From Myotis daubentonii (Eukaryota > Chordata > Mammalia > Chiroptera > Vespertilionidae): 64,000 nt of DNA. The notes below the pieces were generated by a model that saw nothing but the letters and a program-made list of their open reading frames with translations, was not told where the DNA came from and ran no database searches. Below are positions 1-11,120 of this stretch, piece after piece (position 1 is the first letter of the stretch; the number at the start of each line of letters is the position of its first letter). The position numbers and the translations under genes were made by a program. The stretch spans positions 117,809,033 to 117,873,032 of the forward strand of contig NC_081841.1 in assembly GCF_963259705.1 (NCBI RefSeq). Direction: 5' to 3'.

Positions 1-1527
1 AATATGAACGTGTAAGAAGCAGTTGAAACACAAGTAAATAGAATCTAACTACATTTAGTGCTGAGTTCAATTACCGAGATTAGAGGTAGAAAGCTCTGAA
101 ATGTCGAGAATTCTGATAATATTAACAACTCCGGCTATTTTAAGTGGCGTTTTCACAAAAATGTCATTTCAAACAGGAAGAATTCCTGTCTATAGAACTC
201 AGAACTTGTGTTTACAGTTTTATGAGGAGAATACTGTTAATGAGTACAATTGAGGGTCAATTCGTGGCGTTTTTTGACTGAAACAGTTTACATCCTGAAG
301 ATACTAGTATACACTTCTAAAAAATATGTCAAATTGTGGTAAAACTCTTAAAATACACAATTATATTCCCGGGAAATGAATATGAACGTGTAAGAAGCGG
401 TTGAAACACAAGTAAATAGAATCTAACTACATTTAATGCCGAGTTCAATTACCGAGATTACAGGTAGAAATCTCTGAAATGACGCGAATTCTGATAATAT
501 TAACAACACCGGACATTTTATGTGGCGTTTTCACAAAAATGTCATTTCAAAAAGGAAGAATTCCTGTTTATAGAACTCAGAACTTGTGTTTAAAGCTTTT
601 AAATGAGGAGAATACTGTTAATGTTTACAATTGAGGGTGAATTGGCGTGGCGTTTTTTGACTGAAACAGTTTATATCCCGATGGTTGTAGTATACACTTC
701 TAAGGAAAACGTCAAATTGTGGTAAAACTCTTAAAATACACAATTATATTCCCGGGAAATGAATATGAACGTGTAAGAAGCAGTTGAAACACAAGTAAAT
801 AGAATTTAACTACATTTAATGCCGAGTTCAATTACCGAGATTACAGGTAGAAAGCTATGAAATGACACGAATTGTGATAATATTAACAACACTGGGCATT
901 TTATGTGGCGTTTCCACAAAAATGTCATTTCAAACAGCAAGGATTCCTGTTTATAGAGCTCAGAAGTTGTGTATAAAGCTTTCAAATGAGGAGTGAACTG
1001 TTTATGTTTAACATTGAGATTTAATTGTCGTGGTGTTTTTTGACTGAAACAGTTTATATCGTGAATGTGCTAGTATATACTTCTTAGGAAACTGTAAATA
1101 TGCGGTAAAACTCTTAAAATACACAATTATCTTTCAAGGAAATGATTATGAACTTGTGAAAAACCGTTGAAACACGAGTAAATAGAATCTCACTAAATTT
1201 AATGCCCTATTCAATTACCGATATTACAGGTAGAAAGCTCTGAAATGACCCGAATTCTGATAATATTAACAACACCGGGCATTTTATGTGGCGTTTTCAC
1301 AAAAATGTCATTTCAAACGGGAAGAATTCCTGTTTATAGAACTCAGAACTTGTGTTTAAAGCTTTTAAATGAGGAGAATACTGTTAATGTTTACAATTGA
1401 GGGTGAATTGTCTTGGCGTTTTTTGACTGAAACAGTTTATATCCTGAAGGTTCTAGTATACACTTCTAAAAAATATGTCAAATTGTGGTAAAACTCTTAA
1501 AATACACAATTGAATTCCCTGGAAATG
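1..1527 (+). repeat. 4-monomer HOR, copy 1
   Basis: Monomers starting at 1, 379, 762 and 1145 match in order those at 1528, 1907, 2289 and 2672. Shared private variants include CAAAAAGGAAG (second monomer of each set), GAATTGTGATAA with CACTGGGC (third), and the type II monomer with CTCACTAAATTT and GCCCTATTC (fourth). Unit length is 1527 bp. The left end may continue outside the window. Confidence 0.8.
108..325 (+). repeat. Internal about 120-bp duplication inside the monomer
   Basis: Within the first monomer three landmarks recur with the same offset. GAATTCTGATAAT at 108 pairs with GAATACTGTTAAT at 229. GTGGCGTTTT at 144 pairs with the same string at 264. GAAGAATTCCTG at 177 pairs with GAAGATACTAG at 297. 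Offsets are 121, 120 and 120 bp. The constant spacing suggests that two thirds of the monomer is an old, diverged tandem duplication; 382 is also close to three times 127. The remaining third shows only weak resemblance (ACAATTAT near 357), so a three-part origin is inference. Confidence 0.55.
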
Positions 1528-2841
1528 AATATGAACGTGTAAGAAGCAGTTGAAACACAAGTAAATAGAATCTAACTACATTTAGTGCCGAGTTCAATTA
1601 CCGAGATTACATGTAGAAAGCTCTGAAATGAGGAGAATTCTGATAATATTAACAACTCCGGCTTATTTTAAGTGGCGTTTTCACAAAAATGTCATTTCCA
1701 ACAGGAAGAATTCCTGTCTATAGAACTCAGAACTTGTGTTTACAGTTTTATGAGGAGAACACTGTTAATGTTTACAATTGAGGGTCAATTCGTGGCGTTT
1801 TTTGACTGAAACAGTTTACATCCTGAAGATACTAGTATACACTTCTAAAAAATATGTCAAATTGTGGTAAAACTCTTAAAATACACAATTATATTCCCGG
1901 GAAATGAATATGAACGTGTAAGAAGCAGTTGAAACACAAGTAAATAGAATCTAACTACATTTAATGCCGAGTTCAATTACCGAGATTACAGGTAGAAATC
2001 TCTGAAATGACGCGAATTCTGATAATATTAACAACACCGGACATTTTATGTGGCGTTTTCACAAAAATGTCATTTCAAAAAGGAAGAATTCCTGTTTATA
2101 GAACTCAGAACTTGTGTTTAAAGCTTTTAAATGAGGAGAATACTGTTAATGTTTACAATTGAGGGTGAATTGGCGTGGCGTTTTTGACTGAAACAGTTTA
2201 TATCCTGAAGGTTCTAGTATACACTTCTAAGGAAAACGTCAAATTGTGGTAAAACTCTTAAAATACACAATTATATTCCCGAGAAAAGAATGTGAACGTG
2301 TAAGAAGCAGTTGAAACAGAAGTAAATAGAATTTAACTACATTTAGTGCCGAGTTCAATTACCGAGATTACAGGTAGAAAGCTATGAAATGAAACGAATT
2401 GTGATAATATTAACAACACTGGGCATTTTATGTGGCGTTTTCACAAAAATGTCATTTCAAACAGCAAGGATTCCTGTTTATAGAGCTCAGAAGTTGTGTA
2501 TAAAGCTTTCAAATGAGGAGTGAACTGTTTATGTTTAACATTGAGATTTAATTGTCGTGGTGTTTTTTGACTGAAATAGTTTATATCGTGAATGTGCTAG
2601 TATATACTTCTTAGGAAACTGTAAATATGCGGTAAAACTCTTAAAATACACAATTATATTTCAAGGAAATGATTATGAACTTGTGAAAAACTGTTGGAAC
2701 ACGAGTAAATAGAATCTCACTAAATTTAATGCCCTATTCAATTACCGATATTACAGGTAGAAAGCGCTGAAATGTCGCTAATTCTGATAAGATTAACAAC
2801 ACCTGCTTTTTTAAGTGGCGTTTTCACAAAAATGTCATTTC

Positions 2842-2862
2842 AAACAGGAAGAATTCCTGTTT
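2842..2862. repeat. Conserved 9-bp inverted repeat in the monomer
   Basis: AAACAGGAA and TTCCTGTTT are exact reverse complements separated by GAA, giving 21 bp of near-perfect dyad symmetry. The same element recurs at the same place in most monomers, for example 19259-19279. Some variants break the left arm: ACAGCAAG in one group, and ACAGTAAG with CCTTTTTA in another. It could form a small hairpin or bind a dimeric protein, but the sequence does not show which, if either. Confidence 0.8.
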
Positions 2863-3036
2863 ATAGAACTCAGAACTTGTGTTTACAGTTTTATGAGGAG
2901 AATACTGTTAATGTTTACAATTGAGGGTCAATTCGTGGCGTTTTTTGACTGAAACAGTTTACATCCTGAAGATACTAGTATACACTTCTAAGAAATGTGT
3001 GAAATTGTGGTAAAAGTCTTAAAATACACAATTAAG

Positions 3037-3046
3037 TTCCCGGGAA
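3037..3046. repeat. TTCCCGGGAA palindrome at monomer junction
   Basis: This is a perfect 10-bp palindrome containing a SmaI/XmaI site, about 4 bp before the monomer start. It recurs in many type I monomers. It decays to TTCCCTGGAA, TTGCCGTGAA or TTCCAGGGAA in others and is replaced by TTTCAAGGAAA in all type II starts, so its state is a convenient monomer classifier. Confidence 0.8.
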
Positions 3047-3344
3047 ATGAATATGAACGTGTAAGAAGCAGTTGAAACACAAGTAAATAGAATCTAACTA
3101 CATTTAATGCCGAGTTCAATTACCGAGATTAGAGGTAGAAAGCTCTGAAATGACGAGAATTCTGATAATATTAACAACTCCGGCTATTTTAAGTGGCATT
3201 TTCACAAAAATGTCATTTCAAACAGTAAGAATTCCTTTTTATAGAGCTCAGAAGTTGTGTATAAAACTTTCAAATGAGGAGTGAACGGTTTATGTTTAAC
3301 ATTGAGACTTAATTGGCGTGGCGTTTTTTGACTGAAACAGTTTA

Positions 3345-6300
3345 CATCCTGAAGGTTCTAGTATACACTTCTAAGAAATGTGTGAAATTGTGGTAAAAGT
3401 CTTAAAATACACAATTAAGTTCCCGGGAAATGAATATGAACGTGTAAGAAGCAGTTGAAACACAAGTAAATAGAATCTAACTACATTTAATGCCGAGTTC
3501 AGTTACCGAGATTACAGGTAGAAAGCTCTGAAATGGAGAGAATTCTGACAATATTAACAACTCTGGCTATTTTAAGTGGCGTTTTCACAGAAATGTTATT
3601 TCAAACAGGAAGAATTCCTGTTTATAGAGCTCAGAAGTTGTGTATAAAGCTTTCAAATGAGGAGTGAACTGTTTATGTTTAACATTGAGACTTAATTGGC
3701 GTGGCGTTTTTTGACAGAAACAGTTTACATCCTGAAGGTTCTAGTATACACTTCTAAGAAATATGTCAAATTGTGGTAAAACTCTTAAAATACACAATTA
3801 TATACCCTGGATATTAATATGAACATGTAAGAAGCAGTTGAAACACAAGTAAATAGAATCTAACTACATTTAGTGCTGAGTTCAATTACGGAGATTAGAT
3901 GTAGAAAGCTCTGAAATGACGCGAATTCTGATAATATTAACAACACCGGGCATTTTATGTGGCGTTTTCACAAAAATGTCATTTCAAACAGGAAGAATTC
4001 CTGTTTATAGAACTCTGAACTCATGTATAAAGCTTTTAAATGAGGAGTGTACTGTTTATGTTTAACATTGAGACTTAATTGGCGTGACGTTTTTTGACTG
4101 AAACATTTTGTATCGTGAATGCGCTAGTATATACTTCTTAGGAAACTGTAAAAATTCGGTAAAACTCTTAAAATACACAATTATCTTTCAAGGAAATGAT
4201 TATGAACTTGTGAAAAACTGTGGAAACACGAGTAAATAGAATCTAACTAAATTTAATGCCGAATTCAATTACCGATATTACAGGTAGAAAGCTCTGAAAT
4301 GACGCCAATTATGATAAGATTAACAACACCTGATTTTTTAAGTGGTGTTTTCACAAAAATGTCATTTCAAACAGGAAGAATTCCTGTTTATAGAGCTCAG
4401 AAGTTGTGTATGAAGATTTCAAATGAGGAGTGAACTGTTTAAGTTTAATATTGAGACTTAAATGTCCTGGCGTTTTTTGACAGAAACAGTTTACATCCTG
4501 AAGGTTCTAGTATACACTTCTAAGAAATATGTCAGATTGTGGTAAAACTCTTAAAATACACAATTATATTGCCGTGAAATGAATATGAACGTGTAAGAAG
4601 CAGTAGAAACACAAGTAAATAGAATCTAACTACATTTAATGCCGAGTTCAATTACCGAGATTACAGGTAGAAAGCTCTGAAATGACACCAATTGTGATAA
4701 TATAAACAACAATGGGCATTTTATGTGGCGTTTTCACAAAAATGTCATTTCAAACAGGAAGAATTCCTGTTTATAGAACTCAGAACTTGTGTTTAAAGCG
4801 TTTAAATGAGGAGAATACTGTTAATGTTTACAATTGAGGGTGAATTGGCCAGGCGTTTTTTGACTGAAACAGTTTATATCCTTAAGGTTCTAGTATACAC
4901 TTCTAAGGAAAACGTCAAATTGTGGTAAAACTCTTAAAATACACAATTATATTCCCGGGAAATGAATATGAACGTGTAAGAAGCAGTTGAAACACAAGTA
5001 AATAGATTCTAACTACATTTAGGGCTGAGTTCAATTACCGAGATTAGAGGTAGAAAGCTCTGAAATGACGAGAATTCTGATAATATTAACAACTCTGGCT
5101 ATTTTAAGTGGCGTTTTCACAGAAATGTTATTTCAAACAGGAAGAATTCCTGTTTATAGAGCTCAGAAGTTGTGTATAAAGCTTTCAAATGAGGAGTGAA
5201 CTGTTTATGTTTAACATGGAGAATTAATTGGCGTGGCGTTTTTTGACTGAAACAGTTTACATCCTGAAGGTTCTAGTATACACTTCTAAGGAAAACGTCA
5301 AATTGTGGTAAAACTCTTAAAATACACAATTATATTCCCTGGAAATGAATATGAACGTGTAAGAAGCAGTTGAAACACAAGTAAATAGAATGTAACTACA
5401 TTTAGTGCTGAGTTCAATTACTGAGATTAGAGGTAGAAAGCTCTGAAATGACGAGAATTCTGGTAATATTTACAAAACCGGGCAGTTTATGTGGCCTTTT
5501 CATAAAAATGTCATTTCAAACAGGAAGAATTACTGTTTATAGAACTCAGAACTTTTATTTAAAGTTTAAGTGAGGAGAATACGGTTAATGTTTACAATTG
5601 AGGGTGAATTGGCGTGGCGTTTTTTGACTGAAACTGTTTATATCCTGAAGGATTTAGTATATACTCCTAAGAAAAATGTCAAATTGTGGTAAAATTCTTA
5701 AGATACACAATTATATTCCAGGGAAATGAATATGAACTTGTAACAAACAGTTGAAACACGAGTAAATAGAGTCTAACTCCATTTAATGTCGAGTTCATTT
5801 ACCTAGACTACAGGTAGAAAGCTCTGAAATGACGCGAATTCTCATAATATTAACAACACCCGGCATTTTATGTGGCGATTTCACAAAAATGTCATTTCAA
5901 ACAGGAGGAATTCTTGTTTAAAGAACACAGAACTTTTTTTTAAAGCTTAAATGAGGAGAATACTGTTAATGTTTACAATTGAGTGTGAATTGGCCTCACA
6001 TTTTTTGACTGAAATAGTTTATATCCTGAAGCTTCCAGTATACACTTCTTAGGAAAACGACAAATTGTGGTAAAACTCTTAAAATACACAATTAAATTCC
6101 CGGGAAATGAATATGAACGTGTAAGAAGCAGTTGAAACACAAGTAAATAGAATGTAACTACATTTACTGCAAAGTTCAATTACCGATATTACATGTAGAA
6201 AGCTCTGAAATGAGGAGAATTCTCATGATATTAACAATCCCGGCTTATTTTAAGTGGCGTTTTCACAAAAATATCATTTCAAACAGGAAGAATTCCTGTT

Positions 6301-9300
6301 TATAGAGCTCAGAACTTATGTATAAAGCTTTTAAATGAGGAGTGTAGTGTTTATGTTTAACATTGAGACTTAATTGGCGTGGCGTTTTTTGACTGAAACA
6401 GTTTATATCGTGAATGTTCTAGTATATACTTCTTAGGAAACTGTAAAAATGTGGTAAAACTCTTAAAATACACAATTATCTTTCAAGGAAATGATTATGA
6501 ACTTGTGAAAAACTGTTGAAATAGGAGTAAGTAGAATCTAACTAAATTTAATGCCGAATTCAATTACCGAGATTACACGTATAAAGCTGTGAAATGTCGA
6601 GAATTTTGATAATATTAACAAGACCAGGTATTTTATGTGGCGTTTTCACAAAAATGTCATTTCAAACAGGAAGAATTCCTGTTTATAGAACTCAGAACTT
6701 TTGTACAAAGCTTTTAAATGAAGAGAATACTGTTAATGTTTACAATTGAGCGTGAATTGGCGTGGCGTTTTTGACTGAAACAGTTTACATCCTAAAGGTT
6801 CTAGTATACACTTCTAAGGAAAATATCAAATTGTGGTAAAACTCTTAAAAAACACAATAGAATTCCCGCGAAATCAATATGAACGTGTAAGAAGCAGTTG
6901 AAACACAAGTAAATAGAATCCAACTACATTTAGTGCTGAGTTCAATTACCGAGATTAGAGGTAGAAAGCTCTGAAATGACGAGAATTCTGATAATATTAA
7001 CAACTCCGGCTATTTTAAGTGGCGTTTTCCCAAAAATGTCATTTCAAACAGCAAGGATTCCTGTTTATAGAGCTCAGAAGTTGTGTATAAAGCTTTCAAA
7101 TGAGGAGTGAACTGTTTATGTTTAACATTGAGACTTAATTGTCGTGGGGTTTTTTGACTGAAACAGTTTATATCGTGAATGTGCTAGTATATACTTCTTA
7201 GGAAACTGTAAATATGCGGTAAAACTCTTAAAATATACAATTATCTTTCAAGGAAATGATTATGAACTGGTGAAAAACTGTTGAAACACGAGTAAATAGA
7301 ATCTAACTAAATTTAATGCCGAATTCAATTACCGATATTACAGGTAGAAAGCTCTGAAATGACACTAATTCTGATAAGATTAACAACACCTGCTTTTTTA
7401 AGTGGCGTTTTCACAAAAATGTCATTTCAAACAGGAAGAATTCCTGTTTATAGAACTCAGAACTTGTGTTTAAAGCTTTTAAATGGGGAGAATACTGTTA
7501 ATGTTTACAATTGAGGGTGAATTGGCGTGGCGTTTTTTGACTGAAACAGTTTATATCCTGAAGGTTCTAGTATACACTTCTAAAAAATATGTCAAATTGT
7601 GGTAAAACTCTTAAAATACACAATTATATTCCCGGGAAATGAATAGGAACGTGTAAGAAGCAGTTGAAACACAAGTAATTAGAATCAGCTACATTTAATG
7701 CCGAGTTCAATTACCGAGATTACAGGTAGAAAGCTCTGAAATGACCCGAATTCTGATAATATTAACAACACCGGGCATTTTATGTGGCGTTTTCACAAAA
7801 ATGTCATTTCAAACAGGAAGAATTCCTGTTTATAGAACTCAGAACTTGTGTTTAAAGCTTTTAAATGAGGAGAATACTGTTAATGTTTACAATTGAGGGT
7901 GAATTGGCGTGGCGTTTTTGACTGAAACAGTTTATATCCTGAAGGTTCTAGTATACACTTCTAAGGAAAACGTCAAATTGTGGTAAAACTCTTAAAATAC
8001 ACAATTATATTCCCTGGAAATGAATATGAACGTGTAAGAAGCAGTTGAAACACAAGTAAATAGAATCTAACTACATTTAGTGCCGAGTTCAATTACCGAG
8101 ATTACATGTAGAAAGCTCTGAAATGAGGAGAATTCTGATAATATTAACAACTCCGGCTTATTTTAAGTGGCGTTTTCACAAAAATATCATTTCCAACAGG
8201 AAGAATTCCTGTCTATAGAACTCAGAACTTGTGTTTACAGTTTTATGAGGAGAATACTGTTACTGTTTACAATTGAGGGTCAATTCGTGGCGTTTTTTGA
8301 CTGAAACAGTTTACATCCTGAAGGTACTAGTATACACTTCTAAAAAATATGTCAAATTGTGGTAAAACTCTTAAAATACACAATTATATTCCCGGGAAAT
8401 GAATATGAACGTGTAAGAAGCAGTTGAAACACAAGTAAATAGAATCTAACTACATTTAATGCCGAGTTCAATTACCGAGATTACAGGTAGAACGCTCTGA
8501 AATGACGCGAATTCTGATAATATTAACAACACCGGGTATTTTATGTGGCGTTTTCACAAAAATATCATTTCCAACAGGAAGAATTCCTGTCTATAGAACT
8601 CAGAACTTGTGTTTACAGTTTTATGAGGAGAATACTGTTAATGTTTACAATTGAGGGTCAATTCGTGGCGTTTTTTGACTGAAACAGTTTACATCCTGAA
8701 GATACTAGTATACACTTCTAAGAAATGTGTGAAATTGTGGTAAAAGTCTTAAAATACACAATTAAGTTCCCGGGAAATGAATATGAACGTGTAAGAAGCA
8801 GTTGAAACACAAGTAAATAGAATCTAACTACATTTAATGCCGAGTTCAATTACCGAGATTAGAGGTAGACAGCTCTGAAATGACGAGAATTCTGATAATA
8901 TTAACAACTCCGGCTATTTTAAGTGGCATTTTCACAAAAATGTCATTTCAAACAGTAAGAATTCCTTTTTATAGAGCTCAGAAGTTGTGTATAAAACTTT
9001 CAAATGAGGAGTGAACGGTTTATGTTTAACATTGAGACTTAATTGGCGTGGCGTTTTTTGACTGAAACAGTTTACATCCTGAAGGTTCTAGTATACACTT
9101 CTAAGAAATGTTTGAAATTGTGGTAAAAGTCTTAAAATACACAATTAAGTTCCCGGGAAATGAATATGAACGTGTAAGAAGCAGTTGAAACACAAGTAAA
9201 TAGAATCTAACTACATTTAGTGCCGAGTTCAATTACCGAGATTAGAGGTAGAAAGCTCTGAAATGTCGAGAATTCTGATAATATTAACAACTCCGGCTTA

Positions 9301-11120
9301 TTTCAAGTGGCGTTTTCAGAAAAATATCATTTCCAACAGGAAGAATTCCTGTCTATAGAACTCAGAACTTGTGTTTACAGTTTTATGAGGAGAATACTGT
9401 TACTGTTTACAATTGAGGGTCAATTCGTGGCGTTTTTTGACTGAAACAGTTTACATCCTGAAGGTACTAGTATACACTTCTAAAAAATATGTCAAATTGT
9501 GGTTAAACTCTTAAAATACACAATTATATTCCCGGGAAATGAATATGAACGTGTAAGAAGCAGTTGAAACACAAGTAAATAGAATCTAACTACATTTAAT
9601 GCCGAGTTCAATTACCGAGATTACAGGTAGAAAGCTCTGAAATGACGCGAATTCTGATAATATTAACAACACCGGGTATTTTATGTGGCGTTTTCACAAA
9701 AATGTCATTTCAAACAGGAAGAATTCCTGTTTATAGAAATCAGGACTTGTGTTTAAAGCTTTTAAATGAGGAAAATTCTGTTAATGTTTACAATTGAGGG
9801 TGAATTGGCCTGGCGTTTTTTGACTGAAACAGTTTATATCCTGAAGGTTCTAGTATACACTTCTAAGGAAAACGTCAAATTGTGGTAAAACTCTTAAAAT
9901 ACACAATTATATTCCCGGGAAATGAATATGAACGTGTAAGAAGCAGTTGAAACACAAGTAAATAGAATCTAACTACATTTAGTGCTGAGTTCAATTACGG
10001 AGATTAGATGTAGAAAGCTCTGAAATGACGAGAATTCTGATAATATGAAAAACACCGGGTATTTTATGTGGCGTTTTCACAAAAATGTCATTTCAAACAG
10101 GAAGAATTCCTGTTTATAGAACTCAGAACTTGTGTTTAAAGCTTTTAAATGAGGAGAATACTGTTAATGTTTACAATTGAGGTTGAATAGGCGTGGCGTT
10201 TTTTGACTGAAACAGTTTATATCCTGAAGGTTCTAGTATACACTCCTAAGGAAAACGTCAAATTGTGTAAAACTCGTAGAATACACAATTGAATTCCCGC
10301 AAAATGAATATGAACATGTAAGAAGCAGTTGAAACACAAGTAAATAGAATGTAACTACATTTAGTGCTGAGTTCAATTACTGAGATTAGAGGTAGAAAGC
10401 TGTGAAATGACGCGAATTCTGATAATATTAACAACTCCGGCTATTTTAAGTGGGGTTTTCACAAAAATGTCATTTCAAACAGGAAGAATTCCTGTTTATA
10501 GAGCTCAGAAGTTGTGTATAAAGCTTTCAAATGAGGAGTGTACTGTTTATGTTTAACATTGAGACTTAATTGCCGTGGTGTTTTTTGACAGAAACAGTTG
10601 ATATCCTGAAGGTTCTAGTATACACTTCTAAGGAAAGAGTCAATTTGTGGTAAATCTCTTAAAATACACAATTAAATTCCCGGGAAATGAGTATGAACTT
10701 GTAAGAAGCAGTTGAAACACAAGTAAATAGAATCTAACTACATTTACTGCCGAGTTCAATTACCGAGTTTAAAGGTAGAAAGCTCTTAAATGACGAGAAT
10801 TCTGATAATATTAACAACTCTGGCTATTTTAAGTGGCGTTTTCACAAAAATGTCATTTCAAACAGGAAGAATTCCTATTTATAGAGCTCAGAAGTTGTGT
10901 ATAAAGCTTTCAAATGAGGAGTGTACTGTTTATGTTTACCATTGAGACTTAATTGCCGTGGCGTTTTTTGACAGAAACAGTATACATCCTGAATGTTCTA
11001 GTATACACTTCTAATAAGTATGTCAAATTGTGGTAAAACTCTTAAAATACACAATTATATTTCCAGGAAATGAATATGAACGTGTAAGAAGCAGTTGAAA
11101 CACAAGTAAATAGAATCTAA
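3345..11120 (+). repeat. Segmental duplication copy 1 (pair about 33.2 kb downstream)
   Basis: From about 3345 this block matches about 36560 onward at an offset of 33214 bp. Anchors are GAGTTCAGTTACC near 3500, TTACGGAGATTAGATG near 3885, ATTGCCGTGAAATG at 4568, and a paired minus-strand reading frame at 5973-6179 that is equivalent to 39187-39393. The offset becomes 34361 between about 6900 and 8560, and 33221 from about 9700 to 11120, because each copy has three monomers the other lacks. The match ends near 11120, where this side continues into TTAGTTCTGAG and the other into TTTACTGCCGAG. Confidence 0.85.
8563..9702 (+). repeat. Three-monomer slice of the 5-mer HOR inside copy 1
   Basis: Within a monomer starting at 8402 the sequence switches from ATGTCATTTC to ATATCATTTCC and returns to the duplicated block near 9702, an interval of about 1140 bp. 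This interval has the variants of the 5-monomer HOR at 11.6-12.7 kb, offset 3054 bp: TAGACAGCTCTG at 8866, the TTCCTTTTTA form, and CTTATTTCAAG near 9300. Register is kept exactly. The paired locus at about 42900 lacks the slice. Confidence 0.75.

Larger units (their letters stand above)
1528..3049 (+). repeat. 4-monomer HOR, copy 2
   Basis: This is the second copy of the 4-monomer set (1522 bp). Its last monomer (from 2672) ends as a short 378-bp form, with ACAGTTTTATGAG in place of the HindIII-bearing stretch. It therefore switches to a different monomer variant before the next block starts, a sign of a later exchange at this edge. Confidence 0.75.

Noticed and set aside
61..80. RNA polymerase III B-box-like GAGTTCAATTACC
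   Set aside because: It matches the consensus only partly, with no convincing A box at proper distance and no cloverleaf, so no tRNA or SINE origin is claimed.
211..220. TATAAAGC/TTTAAAGC as a TATA box
   Set aside because: Such A/T strings occur in nearly every monomer of a roughly 70% A+T array with no downstream gene, so they are not evidence for a promoter.
2845..2860. Heat-shock-element-like GAA/TTC pairs in the inverted repeat
   Set aside because: The canonical nGAAnnTTCn spacing is not met: the two GAA triplets are 3 and 0 bases from TTC instead of 2.
5973..6179. Minus-strand open frame of 68 codons, repeated at 39187-39393
   Set aside because: It recurs only because the 33-kb duplicated block recurs. 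It lies across satellite monomers, shows no domain or start context, and neighbouring monomers break the frame. Chance frame.
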